A DNA stretch of 36,618 nt from CAZXFA01 sp964640085 (GTDB lineage: Bacteria; Actinomycetota; UBA4738; HRBIN12): positions 1 to 36,618 of the forward strand of contig CAZXFA010000025.1 of assembly GCA_964640085.1 (NCBI GenBank), in the 5' to 3' direction. The notes beneath the pieces are model-generated. The model had not been told where the DNA came from, searched no databases, and worked only from the letters and a program-made list of their open reading frames with translations. Position 1 is the stretch's first letter; every line of letters begins with the position of its first letter. The position numbers and the translations under genes were made by a program. Below are positions 7,819 through 15,895 of this stretch, piece by piece.

Positions 7819-8970
7819 CTAGGACACTGGGATCTTCTTGTCCGGGTCCACGAACGGCATGGGAACCACGGTGGCGGTTCGGGGCCCCCATTCGGTCTGG
7901 ACGGCCGCGCTCACGCCGGGCTCCGAGCGTTCGACCGGCAGCCAGGCGTAGCCGATGTTCTGCGCCAGGCGGGGCGAGTGGATCGCGGACGTTATCTTCC
8001 CGATCCTCTCGCCGCCCTCGACGATCGGCCACCTCACGTTGTTCAGCTCCGGGAACGGCGCGCCGTCGAGCCGGACCCCGTTGATCATCCGTCGGACGCC
8101 CTCCTCTCGGATCCGGCGGAGCGCCGGGAGCGAGATCGAAGCCTCGTCGGGCAGGTCCCAGTCGATCAGGCGTTCGAGCCCCATCTCGAGCGGGGTGTTC
8201 TCGTAGGTCATATCGGCGCCCCAGTTGAAGATCCCGCCCTCGATACGTCGGATATCGCTCGGGCCGGTGGGCTGGATCCCGAGGTCGGCTCCGGCCTCCA
8301 TGATGGCTTCGTAGACCTCGGTCCCCTTCGCCGTGTCGGTCAGGTACACCTCGTAACCGACCTCGGAGGTCCAGCCGGTTCGGGTGACGACCACGGGCGC
8401 GCCGGCGATCTTCCCCTCCGTCCAGTGGTAGTAGTTGAGTTCCAGGATCTCGGGCCCCAAGAGCCGAGTCATGAGCTCCTTGGACCGGGGCCCCTGGACC
8501 TGGAGCGGCGCGACGTCGGCCTCCCGGATCGTCACGTCCAGATCCGGATAGGCGTTCTTCAGCCCCCGCGCGAACAGCAGCGCGTCCGACGACGCGAGGG
8601 CGAACCAGAACGTGCTCTCGCCCATCCTCGTGAGGACGGGGTCGTTCACGATGCCGCCATCGGAGTCGCAGATCATCACGTACTTGCCTTGTCCGACGGC
8701 GCACTTCGACAGGTCGCGCGGGGTGAGCAGCTGAGCGAACCGGAAGCCGTCCGGGCCCGAGATCTCCAGGCAGCGTTCGACCGCCACGTCCCACAGGGTC
8801 ACGGCGGAGAGCAGCGCCTCGAACTCCTGCTCGAACGTGCCGAACCGGATCGGGAAGTACATGTGGTTGTAGACGGTGAACCCCTTCGGCCCGTACCGCT
8901 GGGTCGCCTCGTAGAAGGGGGTGCGTCGGTTCCGCGCCCCACGCTGCACCAGGCTCATGTCGAACACCAT
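7819..8970 (-). CDS. GcvT-family THF-dependent methyltransferase, DmdA-like (paralogue 1)
   Basis: 383 aa, a clear paralogue of the next gene downstream. Shared landmarks are VYNHMYFP, LWDVAVERCLEI, LLTPRDLSKC, GIVNDPVL, PLQVQGPRS, RTGWTSEVGYEVY and DIRRIEGGIFNWGADMT. LTPRDLSK and the QGP segment closely recall bacterial DMSP demethylase DmdA, which is a GcvT-fold protein without glycine-cleavage function. The ATG at 8970 is preceded by GAGGAGGT at ideal spacing. No glycine-cleavage P or H gene is nearby, which argues for a demethylase rather than glycine catabolism. The two paralogues differ throughout, so they may be subunits of one enzyme or act on different or successive methyl groups. 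Confidence 0.88.
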   Translation of the reverse strand: MVFDMSLVQRGARNRRTPFYEATQRYGPKGFTVYNHMYFPIRFGTFEQEFEALLSAVTLWDVAVERCLEISGPDGFRFAQLLTPRDLSKCAVGQGKYVMICDSDGGIVNDPVLTRMGESTFWFALASSDALLFARGLKNAYPDLDVTIREADVAPLQVQGPRSKELMTRLLGPEILELNYYHWTEGKIAGAPVVVTRTGWTSEVGYEVYLTDTAKGTEVYEAIMEAGADLGIQPTGPSDIRRIEGGIFNWGADMTYENTPLEMGLERLIDWDLPDEASISLPALRRIREEGVRRMINGVRLDGAPFPELNNVRWPIVEGGERIGKITSAIHSPRLAQNIGYAWLPVERSEPGVSAAVQTEWGPRTATVVPMPFVDPDKKIPVS

Positions 8971-9083
8971 CGGGACCTCCTCGCGCCGATCCGGGCTCCG
9001 GATGCCTCGCGTCGGCCCGGTGGGTGGACGGCCATCGTCGCCGTGGGGGACGCGGCCTGGCAAGGACGAGCCCTGACCCCAGG

Positions 9084-10754
9084 TCAGAGGTCGTCCGCGG
9101 CGAAGACCCGCTCCCCGCCGACGAGCGTCAGCAGGACGCGAGCCGCGTGGATCTCGTCCGTCGGATGCTCGAACAGGTTGCGGTCCAACACGATTAGGTC
9201 AGCCTCCTTGCCCACCTCGATCGAACCGGTGATCTGATCGAGGTGGTTCACGTACGCCGAACCCATCGTGAACGCGGCGATGGCCGTGGGCAGGTCCAGG
9301 CGCTGCTCGGGGAGGAACGGGCCGGTGACCGAGCGCTGGTCCGGTACGTACAGAGCGTCTGGGAACGCGTCTCTGTTCACAGCGACGTGGATCTCCTCCA
9401 GGGGGTTCGCGCTGGAGACCGACCAGTCGCTGCCCATCGCCAGGGTCACCCCCGCGCGCACCAGACTGCCGAACGGGTACTGCCACGCGGAGCGCTCGGG
9501 GCCGAGGAACGGGATCGTGAGCTCGAGCATCTGAGGCTCGTTCACCGCCCAGAGCGGCTGGGCGTTGGCCACCGCGCCGAGCGCACGGAACCTCGGGATG
9601 TCCTCCGGGTGCACGATCTGGATGTGTGCGAGGTGGTGCCGGAGGTCACGCGGGCCGTTGGCCATGCGCGCGGCCTCGATCGCGTCCAGCGCCTCCCGAA
9701 CGGCTCGATCGGCGAGGGCGTGGAAGTGCACCTGGAACCCCTCCGCGTCCAACCGGGTCACGTACCCCTTCAGGGCCTCGGGATCGACGAACGACTTGCC
9801 GGCGTTCTCCGTGGGCCGGCCCCGCTCGTCGAGGTAGGGCGTCAGGGTGGCGGCGGTGAAGTTCTCGACGATCCCGTCCTGCATGATCTTCACGTTCGTG
9901 GCGACGAACCGCCCCACGGGAGCGCGCTCCCTCTGTGTCAGGAGGTCGTCGACCTGCTCCTCCCCCCGATGCCGGTCCCACCACAGGGATCCGACCACCC
10001 GTGCCGTGAGGTCACCCTTCGCCGCGAGGGCTCGATAGGCCTCCAGCGTCGGGTACGACCCGCCGACGATCGCGTCGTTCCACGCCGTGATGCCCAGCGA
10101 ATGCAGGTACCGCAGGGCGACCCGCAGGCCAGCGATCCAGTCCTCGAGGGTGTCCTCCGGCAAGAGCTCCTCGACCAGCGACATCGCGCCCTCGTGCAGG
10201 GCCCCGGCCGGACGACCCTCCCCGTTCCGCACGATCATCCCGTCGGGTGGGTCGAGCGTCTCCTCGGTCAGGCCAGCGACCTCGAGCGCGCGTGAGTTCA
10301 CCCAGGCCGTGTGGCCGTCCCTGCTGGTCAGGAAGGCGGGACGGTCCGGGACGAGCCGATCCAGCAGATCCGTGGACGGGTTCCCTCGGGGGAAGATGCT
10401 CATCGACCAGCCACCGCCGGTGATCCACTCCGCGTCCGGATGATCGTCCGCGTACGTCGCGATGATGCGTTCGTAGTCTGGGATCGCGAACGCCTCGGTG
10501 AGGTTGCACCGCAACATCTCCAGGCCGCCACTCGGCGGATGGACGTGAGCGTCCTGGAACCCCGGCACCAGCATGCGACCCCGGAGGTCGATCACGTCGG
10601 TGCTGGGACCGACGAGGTCGCGGACCTGGTCATCGGTGCCCACCGCGAGGATCCGTCCCTCTCGGACGGCGACGGCCTCAGCCCACCGACGGGTCGCATC
10701 CACCGTGTAGATGGCGCCGTTCACGAACGCGAGATCCGCCGTGCCAGCGGTCAT
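9084..10754 (-). CDS. YtcJ-like metal-dependent amidohydrolase
   Basis: 556 aa member of the amidohydrolase-3 (YtcJ) family: cytoplasmic, metal-dependent hydrolysis of an amide, imide or related bond, substrate unknown. The N-terminal beta-sandwich (about 8-62) is followed by the TIM barrel with metal-binding HVH (70-72), a FHALADRAV segment, HLAHIQIVHP, and the GSDWSVSSANP segment with the catalytic Asp; the sandwich returns in KEADLIVLDRN. The start is the ATG at 10754 with GGAGGTG 4 bases upstream; in-frame sequence further upstream lacks a ribosome site. It precedes the demethylase genes by 113 bp on the same strand and may supply their substrate or be an independent unit. A TATGCT -10-like hexamer lies about 30 bases upstream. 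Confidence 0.88.
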   Translation of the reverse strand: MTAGTADLAFVNGAIYTVDATRRWAEAVAVREGRILAVGTDDQVRDLVGPSTDVIDLRGRMLVPGFQDAHVHPPSGGLEMLRCNLTEAFAIPDYERIIATYADDHPDAEWITGGGWSMSIFPRGNPSTDLLDRLVPDRPAFLTSRDGHTAWVNSRALEVAGLTEETLDPPDGMIVRNGEGRPAGALHEGAMSLVEELLPEDTLEDWIAGLRVALRYLHSLGITAWNDAIVGGSYPTLEAYRALAAKGDLTARVVGSLWWDRHRGEEQVDDLLTQRERAPVGRFVATNVKIMQDGIVENFTAATLTPYLDERGRPTENAGKSFVDPEALKGYVTRLDAEGFQVHFHALADRAVREALDAIEAARMANGPRDLRHHLAHIQIVHPEDIPRFRALGAVANAQPLWAVNEPQMLELTIPFLGPERSAWQYPFGSLVRAGVTLAMGSDWSVSSANPLEEIHVAVNRDAFPDALYVPDQRSVTGPFLPEQRLDLPTAIAAFTMGSAYVNHLDQITGSIEVGKEADLIVLDRNLFEHPTDEIHAARVLLTLVGGERVFAADDL

Positions 10755-11035
10755 GTCCCACCTCCGGGCTCGCGGGCGGCCACAGCATAGTCCGGGGCCC
10801 CATCGGGGCACCGGCAGCGCGTGGACGTGCCGGCTCCCATCCTCGCCTGCGGGTTCGCCGTGCGGGGACCTCGGCGTCCGTCTCCCGTCGGGTGGATACG
10901 GTCGGCACGAGCTCGAAGGGGTCGGCGCGTAGCGCGTCTACGAGGACGTCCGAGAAGCTCCCGTTCGACCCTGATCCGACGCAACCGCGGGGGCAGACGG
11001 CTGTAGGGTCGCGTCCACCCCACGCCGCAGACGCG
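10755..11035. other. Divergent intergenic stretch without a gene
   Basis: About 280 bp between the amidohydrolase (minus) and the GYD gene (plus). Reading frames crossing it are arginine/proline/serine-rich and look like out-of-frame shadows. The only candidate site is a minus-strand TATGCT at 10789-10784 with no good -35 partner. Confidence 0.5.
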
Positions 11036-11379
11036 ATGGTTGCAGGAGGCGTCCCCGCGGAACGGAGGAGGGCGGCGCGCAGGTACGTGATCGTCGGGAG
11101 GTATACCCGCGACGGGGCGAAGGGCGTACTGGCTGAAGGGAAGGCGGGCGTCTCGCGGCGGCGCGGAGAACGATCGGATCGATGGGAGGGACGCTCGAGT
11201 CGTTCCACATCGCGCTCGGGAGTGACGACCGGTGCGTCATCGTGAGCCTTCTCGACCACGCCGCCGCTGCGGCCGTGAGCCTCACCGGGACCGGGTCGGG
11301 AACGCTGCGCTCGAGTGCTCTCGCGCTCGTCACCCCCGAGGAGAACCTGGATCCGCGGACGACGTTCCTCATCCGTTGA
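11036..11379 (+). pseudogene. GYD-domain small protein, frameshifted
   Basis: Two reading frames together give a recognisable GYD-family protein, a ferredoxin-like alpha/beta domain of unclear function. Frame one (from about 11081) encodes RYVIVGRYTRDGAKGVLAEG. Frame two (through the TGA at 11377-11379) encodes SMGGTLESFHIALGSDDR, a CVIVSLLDHAAAAAVSL strand-helix and LALVTPEE. Re-reading one base at 11158, in a CGCGGCGGCGCGG tract, joins the halves with the family's usual residue count, so one base seems to be missing. The start is unclear: an in-frame ATG at 11036 has no good ribosome site, and GTG at 11087 has GGAGGAGGG about 15 bases upstream. Whether this is a sequencing error or a true pseudogene cannot be told. 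It precedes the LDH-like gene by 62 bp on the same strand. Confidence 0.75.
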
Positions 11380-11428
11380 CGGAGCCGGGATCGGTCGGAT
11401 CGACCGGCCAGAGGACGCCCGGACGGAC

Positions 11429-11434
11429 TAGGCT
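11429..11434 (+). promoter_or_regulatory. Candidate leaderless -10 box of the LDH-like gene
   Basis: TAGGCT, then 7 bases, then the ATG at 11442, with no ribosome-binding sequence between. The same hexamer precedes the small gene at 30080. No strong -35 was found. Confidence 0.35.
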
Positions 11435-11441
11435 TGCACCG

Positions 11442-12368
11442 ATGGCCGGTCTGCACGTGGGGGTCATGGGCACGGGCGGCGTGGGCATCGCCAGCGCGGG
11501 CTCGCTGCTGTTCCAGGGGCTTGCCGGCCGACTCACGCTGTACGCGCGCTCCCGCGACAAGGCGATAGGCGATGCGCTCGACTACCTCCACGCGATGCCA
11601 CTGCTCCCGAGCGCGGTGGTCCGCGGCCGTTCCTTCGACGAGGTTGAGCCCGAGGACGTGCTGATCGTCACCGTCGGCGCGCGCACCGAGGTGGGGCAGT
11701 CACGGCTCGACGTGCTGCGCCAGAACCTGGAGGTGATGGTGACGACCGCCGACGCCATCGAGCGCGGCGGGCTGCCGCGGGTCGCGATCGTGGTGAGCAA
11801 CCCGGTCGACGTGCTCACCGAGTACCTCACGAGGCGGTGGGCGGGACAGCCGACCTCGGTGATGGGTTCCGGGACATCGCTCGACACCCTGCGATTCACC
11901 GAACTGCTCGCCACCGAGTGCGGCGTGCATCCCCGCAGCGTGCACGCCTGGGTGGTGGGCGAGCACGGCGACTCGTCGGTGTTCCTCTTCAGCGGCGCTC
12001 GCATCGGGGCGATGTCGCTGGCCGACTTCGCATCGCAGCGCGAGATGGACCTCACCCCGGCTTGGTACGCGCACATCCAGACCGACGTGCGCAGCGCGGC
12101 CTACAAGGTGATCGAGCGGACCGGCGCGACACGGCACGCCATCGGCCTCACGGTGAGTGGGCTGGTGCGGTGCATCGGACGGGAGGCCGGAACCCTGATC
12201 CCGGTCTCCGTGCGCGTCGGTCCTGACGTGTGCGCGAGCCTTCCCTGTGTGCTCGGCCCCGACGGCGCCGGCGAGCCACTCATGCCGACGATGGACGAGG
12301 CGGAACTCGCGGCATGGGACCTCTCGCTCGGCGTGCTGCGCGCCGCCAATGAGTTCTTGCCCATCTGA
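11442..12368 (+). CDS. LDH/MDH-family 2-hydroxyacid dehydrogenase with unusual specificity residues
   Basis: 308 aa, full length for the lactate/malate dehydrogenase family. Rossmann loop GTGGVGIAS (10-18). Catalytic residues are in place: Arg88 (family R109) in GQSRLDVL, Asp148 and Arg151 in LDTLR, His175 in GEHGDS. Two positions are odd. The acidic residue that ends strand beta-2 and selects NAD is missing; the segment reads LYARSRDK (33-40), which suggests NADP. At family position 102, where Gln marks lactate and Arg marks malate enzymes, there is Thr82 (GARTEVGQ). The reaction is therefore a 2-oxoacid/2-hydroxyacid redox step of unknown substrate. The ATG at 11442 follows a TAGGCT box by 7 bases. 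It is a plus-strand gene among minus-strand neighbours. Confidence 0.88.
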   Translation: MAGLHVGVMGTGGVGIASAGSLLFQGLAGRLTLYARSRDKAIGDALDYLHAMPLLPSAVVRGRSFDEVEPEDVLIVTVGARTEVGQSRLDVLRQNLEVMVTTADAIERGGLPRVAIVVSNPVDVLTEYLTRRWAGQPTSVMGSGTSLDTLRFTELLATECGVHPRSVHAWVVGEHGDSSVFLFSGARIGAMSLADFASQREMDLTPAWYAHIQTDVRSAAYKVIERTGATRHAIGLTVSGLVRCIGREAGTLIPVSVRVGPDVCASLPCVLGPDGAGEPLMPTMDEAELAAWDLSLGVLRAANEFLPI

Positions 12369-12440
12369 TCACCGGCCGGAGGCTCCCGCCAGCCCTCCAT
12401 AGGCCGCTTCGTCGCCACGCTCGGAGCTGGCTAGGTGCGG

Positions 12441-12525
12441 TGTCGGAGGGGGGATTTGAACCCCCACGGGCTCGCGCCCACATGGCCCTCAACCATGCGC
12501 GTCTACCAGGTTCCGCCACTCCGAC
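12441..12525 (-). tRNA. tRNA-Leu (anticodon GAG)
   Basis: 85-nt class II tRNA. Acceptor GTCGGAG (12525-12519) pairs with CTCCGAC (12448-12442), discriminator A at 12441. The anticodon stem is CATGG/CCATG with loop TTGAGGG, anticodon GAG at 12490-12488, reading CUC/CUU. A long variable arm GGGC-gcga-GCCC and a T-arm GGGGG-TTCAAAT-CCCCC identify Leu. The 3' CCA is not encoded. It lies just downstream of secG, and the plus-strand LDH-like gene converges on it. Confidence 0.96.
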
Positions 12526-12570
12526 GGGAGCGCCGTCAATCCTATCAACCGAGGTTCGAGCGCCCAGCCG

Positions 12571-12795
12571 TCACGTCCACTGCCAGGACAGCCAGAACGT
12601 CGAGAGCCCGAAGATGACCGCCGTGGCGACGGTGATGCGGTCAAGGCGGCGTTCCAGGGCGGTCCCGCCGGACAGCGTGCTGGAGCCGCCGAACATGTCG
12701 GACAGGCCGCTCCCCCGGCCGGAATGGAGCAGGATGAACACGATCAAGAACAGGCTGGACAGGATGTTCAGGACGAGCGCGATGACGTTCAGCAT
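12571..12795 (-). CDS. secG: Preprotein translocase subunit SecG
   Basis: 74 aa inner-membrane partner of SecYE that assists protein export. Two hydrophobic helices (about 3-23 and 54-71) flank the family loop LHSGRGSGLSDMFGG (23-37). The ATG at 12795 has GGGGAG 5 bases upstream. In Actinobacteria secG normally follows tpiA directly; here about 6.3 kb of ABC-importer genes lie between tpiA and secG, all on the same strand. Confidence 0.95.
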   Translation of the reverse strand: MLNVIALVLNILSSLFLIVFILLHSGRGSGLSDMFGGSSTLSGGTALERRLDRITVATAVIFGLSTFWLSWQWT

Positions 12796-12816
12796 GGCGG
12801 CTCCCCAGTGTACCGG

Positions 12817-13875
12817 CTAAGCGCCGGTGGTCTCGATGACGGCCCGGTCCTCCAGGGGGAAGTGGCACGCGGCCACCTGGCCCGGGTGGTGGGGCTCGAG
12901 CAGGGGTTCCTCCTCCCTGCACTTGGGGAACTGGGCGTTCGGGCAGCGGGGGTGGAACCGACACCCGGAGGGCGGATCGATCGGGGAGGGGACGTCGCCC
13001 TCGAGGATGATCCGCTTCTTGTGCGCCGCGAGGTCGGGGTCGGCGATGGGGACGGCCGAGAGCAGGGCCCCCGTGTAGGGGTGCTTGGGGTTCTTGTAGA
13101 GGGTGGGGCCGGAGGCCATCTCCACGATCTTCCCCAGGTACATGACCGCGACCCGGTCCGAGACGTGCTTCACGACCGACAGGTCGTGGGCGATGAACAG
13201 GTAGGTGAGCTTGAACTCCTCCTGCAGGTCCTCGAGCAGGTTCAGGATCTGTGCCTGGATCGACACGTCGAGGGCGGACACGGGCTCGTCGCACACGATC
13301 AGCTTCGGCCGGAGCGCGAGTGAGCGAGCGACGCCGATCCGTTGGCGCTGACCTCCGGAGAACTCGTGCGGGTAGCGGTTGTAGTGCTCCGGGTTCAGGC
13401 CAACCAGCTCCATGAGCTGTTGCACCTCGCCCTTGATCCGGTTCCGCGGGACCGTCCCGTGGAGCCGGAAAGGCTCCCCGATGACCGACCCGACCCTCTT
13501 CCGCGGGTTCAGGGATGCGAACGGATCCTGGAAGATCATCTGCATGTCGCGGCGGAGCGCGCGGAGCTCCCGACCCTTGAGACGGGTGATGTCCCGACCG
13601 TCGAACTCGATCGTGCCCTCCGTAGGGTCGTACAGACGTGTCACGACGCGCGCCAGCGTGGACTTCCCGCAGCCGGTCTCCCCCACCAGACCCACGGTCT
13701 CGCCCGGGTAGACCTCGAGATCGACCCCATCGACCGCGTGCACGTCGCCGATGTGCTTCTGGAAGACGATCCCCCGGGTGATGGGGAAGAGCTTGCGCAC
13801 CCCTTGGATCCGGACGAGCGGCCGGCGCTCGTCCGTGGGGGCCTGGTCGGGTCGTTCGTTCACCTGGACGCTCAT
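12817..13875 (-). CDS. oppF: Peptide/oligopeptide ABC importer ATPase (OppF/DppF-type)
   Basis: 352 aa cytoplasmic ATPase of a peptide-type importer. Walker A GETGCGKS (65-72), Q-loop in MIFQDPFASLNP, signature SGGQRQR, Walker B LIVCDEP, H-loop in FIAHD. The C-terminal oligopeptide-transporter extension has the cysteine cluster around CRFHPRCPNAQFPKC, known to hold an Fe-S cluster in some homologues. The ATG at 13875 overlaps the oppD stop as ATGA. It is the last gene of the five-gene operon, 21 bp before secG. The substrate (peptide, nickel, other) is not determined by sequence. Confidence 0.95.
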   Translation of the reverse strand: MSVQVNERPDQAPTDERRPLVRIQGVRKLFPITRGIVFQKHIGDVHAVDGVDLEVYPGETVGLVGETGCGKSTLARVVTRLYDPTEGTIEFDGRDITRLKGRELRALRRDMQMIFQDPFASLNPRKRVGSVIGEPFRLHGTVPRNRIKGEVQQLMELVGLNPEHYNRYPHEFSGGQRQRIGVARSLALRPKLIVCDEPVSALDVSIQAQILNLLEDLQEEFKLTYLFIAHDLSVVKHVSDRVAVMYLGKIVEMASGPTLYKNPKHPYTGALLSAVPIADPDLAAHKKRIILEGDVPSPIDPPSGCRFHPRCPNAQFPKCREEEPLLEPHHPGQVAACHFPLEDRAVIETTGA

Positions 13876-14888
13876 CGCCGCACCAGCACCGCTTCCTGGA
13901 AGATCCGTTCCTTGTCCGTCAGGGAGAGATGGCATGCGGAGGCGTGGTGACCGTCCACCGGAAGGAGCTCGGGGATCTCCGTCCTGCAGCGGTCGAAGGC
14001 GTACGGGCACCGAGGGTGGAAGGCGCATCCCGGCGGCACGAAGATCAGCGAGGGCGGCAACCCGCGGATCGGGTTCAGCCGCTCGTGCGTCTCTTCTTCC
14101 GCGAGACGCGGGATCGACGACAGCAGCCCCCATGTGTACGGGTGGTGAGCCCCGTAGTAGATGTCGCGCCGATCGCCGGCCTCCACGATCTTACCCGCGT
14201 ACATCACCTGGATGTGATCGCAGTGCTCGGCGACCACGCCGAGGTCGTGCGTGATGATGACCACCGCGGCGTTGAACTCCTGCTTGAGGCGGTCGATCAG
14301 ATCCAGGATCTGGGCCTGCACCGTCACGTCGAGGGCGGTCGTTGGCTCGTCGGCGATCAGCAGGTCCGGGTTGAGCGAGAGCGCCATCCCGATCATCGCT
14401 CTCTGTCGCATCCCGCCAGAGAACTCGTGGGGGAACTGGTCCGCGCGCTCATCGGGTCGGGGGATGCCCACGCGGCGGAGCATCTCCACCGCTTGCTCCC
14501 GCGCCTCACGCTTCGAGACCCTCTGATGGGTCCGGATCGCCTCCGCGATCTGGGTGCCGACCTTGTAGTAGGGATGGAGAGACGTCATCGGATCCTGGAA
14601 GATCATCGAGATCCGGGCCCCGCGGACGTTCCGCATCTCCTCGACGGGGAGCGTCAGTAGGTCCTGGCCCTGGAAGACGATCTCTCCCTCGATCCGCGCC
14701 TGCTGCTTCGTGATTAAGCCCATGACGGTGAGGAACGAGACGCTCTTGCCCGAACCGGACTCCCCCACCACGCCGAGCGTCTCCCCCGGCGCCAGCGTGA
14801 AGGAGATACCGTCCACCGCCTTCACCAGGCCGTCGTCGGTCGGGAAATGGACTGTCAGGTCCCGGACCTCGAGCAAGGGCTCCGGCAC
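13872..14888 (-). CDS. oppD: Peptide/oligopeptide ABC importer ATPase (OppD/DppD-type)
   Basis: 338 aa. Walker A GESGSGKS (42-49), MIFQDPMTSLHP Q-loop segment, signature SGGMRQR, Walker B LLIADEP, ITHD H-loop. The C-terminal cysteine extension (CAFHPRCPYAFDRC) is typical of OppD. The start is GTG at 14888, sharing one base with the oppB TAG (TAGTG) and with GGTGAGG 8 bases upstream. A much longer in-frame reading runs back through oppB but is low-complexity shadow sequence. It pairs with OppF to power the two permeases. Confidence 0.95.
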   Translation of the reverse strand: MPEPLLEVRDLTVHFPTDDGLVKAVDGISFTLAPGETLGVVGESGSGKSVSFLTVMGLITKQQARIEGEIVFQGQDLLTLPVEEMRNVRGARISMIFQDPMTSLHPYYKVGTQIAEAIRTHQRVSKREAREQAVEMLRRVGIPRPDERADQFPHEFSGGMRQRAMIGMALSLNPDLLIADEPTTALDVTVQAQILDLIDRLKQEFNAAVVIITHDLGVVAEHCDHIQVMYAGKIVEAGDRRDIYYGAHHPYTWGLLSSIPRLAEEETHERLNPIRGLPPSLIFVPPGCAFHPRCPYAFDRCRTEIPELLPVDGHHASACHLSLTDKERIFQEAVLVRR

Positions 14889-15859
14889 TACGTGTACCTC
14901 ACCCGCGGATCGAGGAAGGCGTAGGCGACGTCCACCAGCAACGTCCCGAGCGCGATGAAGAAGGCGCCGAGGATCGTGACGCCCATCACCGATGGGAAGT
15001 CGTTCAGGAAGATCGATCGGACCGCGTACTGCCCGATGCCGGGCAGGTTGAAGACCGTCTCGGTGATGAACACGCCGCCGAGCAGTCCGGCGAGGTCCAG
15101 GCCGAACATCGTTACGACCGGCGTGAGCGCTGCCCGGAGCCCGTGCCGGTAGATCACCCGACGTTCCGATAGTCCCTTGGCCCGGGCCGTGCGGATGTAG
15201 TCCTCGCCCATCGTCTCGATCAGGTTCCCACGGACCATCCGCGCGTAGAACGCGGCGAAGGCCAGCGCCAGGACCAGCCACGGCATGATGAACCGCCCCT
15301 GGGCCACGGCCTCGAGCACGCTCACCCCGATCGGGATCCCGGAGGAGGGTGCCCAGCCGAGCTTGAACCAGAACAGGTACAGGAACAGGTAGGCGAGCCA
15401 GAAGACCGGGGCCGAGACGCCGAAGAGCGCGAAGACCATCGCCACGCGATCGGCGATCGATCGTCGTCGGACCGCCGAGACGATCCCGATCGGGATCCCG
15501 ATCAGGACCCACACGATGGACGCGCCGACCGCCAGGGCGATCGTCACCGGCAGGCGCCGGAAGATCTCCTCCTTCACCGGGACGAAGTTCGAGTACGAGT
15601 AGTAGACGTCCTCGTTGAGGAACAGGCCCGGCCACGGGATCAGCCCCTTGGCGAACCGCGCGTACTGGACGTAGATCGGTTTGTCGAGCCCGAACGCCCG
15701 ACGGGCGTTCTCCACGTTCTCCGGGGTCGTCGCCCGCCCGACCGCCCGGCGGGCCGGGTCGGCCGCCGGCAGCTTGACGAAGATCAGGAAGGTGACCAGG
15801 GACACGATGAACAGGACCAAGACCAGGAACAGGCTCCGCCGGATCAGGTATCTGCCCAT
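14888..15859 (-). CDS. oppB: Peptide/oligopeptide ABC importer permease (OppB/DppB-type)
   Basis: 323 aa inner-membrane permease. The first helix (about 8-28) follows the usual RYLIRR start; further hydrophobic segments follow, with the EAA coupling motif region ARAKGLSERRVIYRHGLRAA. The 95-bp gap upstream of its ATG holds a very strong hairpin separating it from oppA. The stop overlaps the oppD GTG. Confidence 0.94.
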   Translation of the reverse strand: MGRYLIRRSLFLVLVLFIVSLVTFLIFVKLPAADPARRAVGRATTPENVENARRAFGLDKPIYVQYARFAKGLIPWPGLFLNEDVYYSYSNFVPVKEEIFRRLPVTIALAVGASIVWVLIGIPIGIVSAVRRRSIADRVAMVFALFGVSAPVFWLAYLFLYLFWFKLGWAPSSGIPIGVSVLEAVAQGRFIMPWLVLALAFAAFYARMVRGNLIETMGEDYIRTARAKGLSERRVIYRHGLRAALTPVVTMFGLDLAGLLGGVFITETVFNLPGIGQYAVRSIFLNDFPSVMGVTILGAFFIALGTLLVDVAYAFLDPRVRYT

Positions 15860-15895
15860 CGGTCCGGAATCTTACCCCCCTCGGTCAGGAGGAAG

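Noticed and set aside
6229..9237. Plus-strand frame of about 1000 codons opposite the demethylase genes
   Set aside because: Low-complexity Arg/Pro/His composition without recognisable motifs. The opposite strand encodes well-matched GcvT-family proteins with strong ribosome sites.
10678..11591. Minus-strand frames across the GYD region
   Set aside because: Ser/Arg/Pro-rich with no domain; the plus strand shows a recognisable though frameshifted GYD protein.
12435..12820. Plus-strand small frames across the tRNA-Leu and secG
   Set aside because: They read through a fully paired tRNA and the reverse complement of secG; no independent coding evidence.
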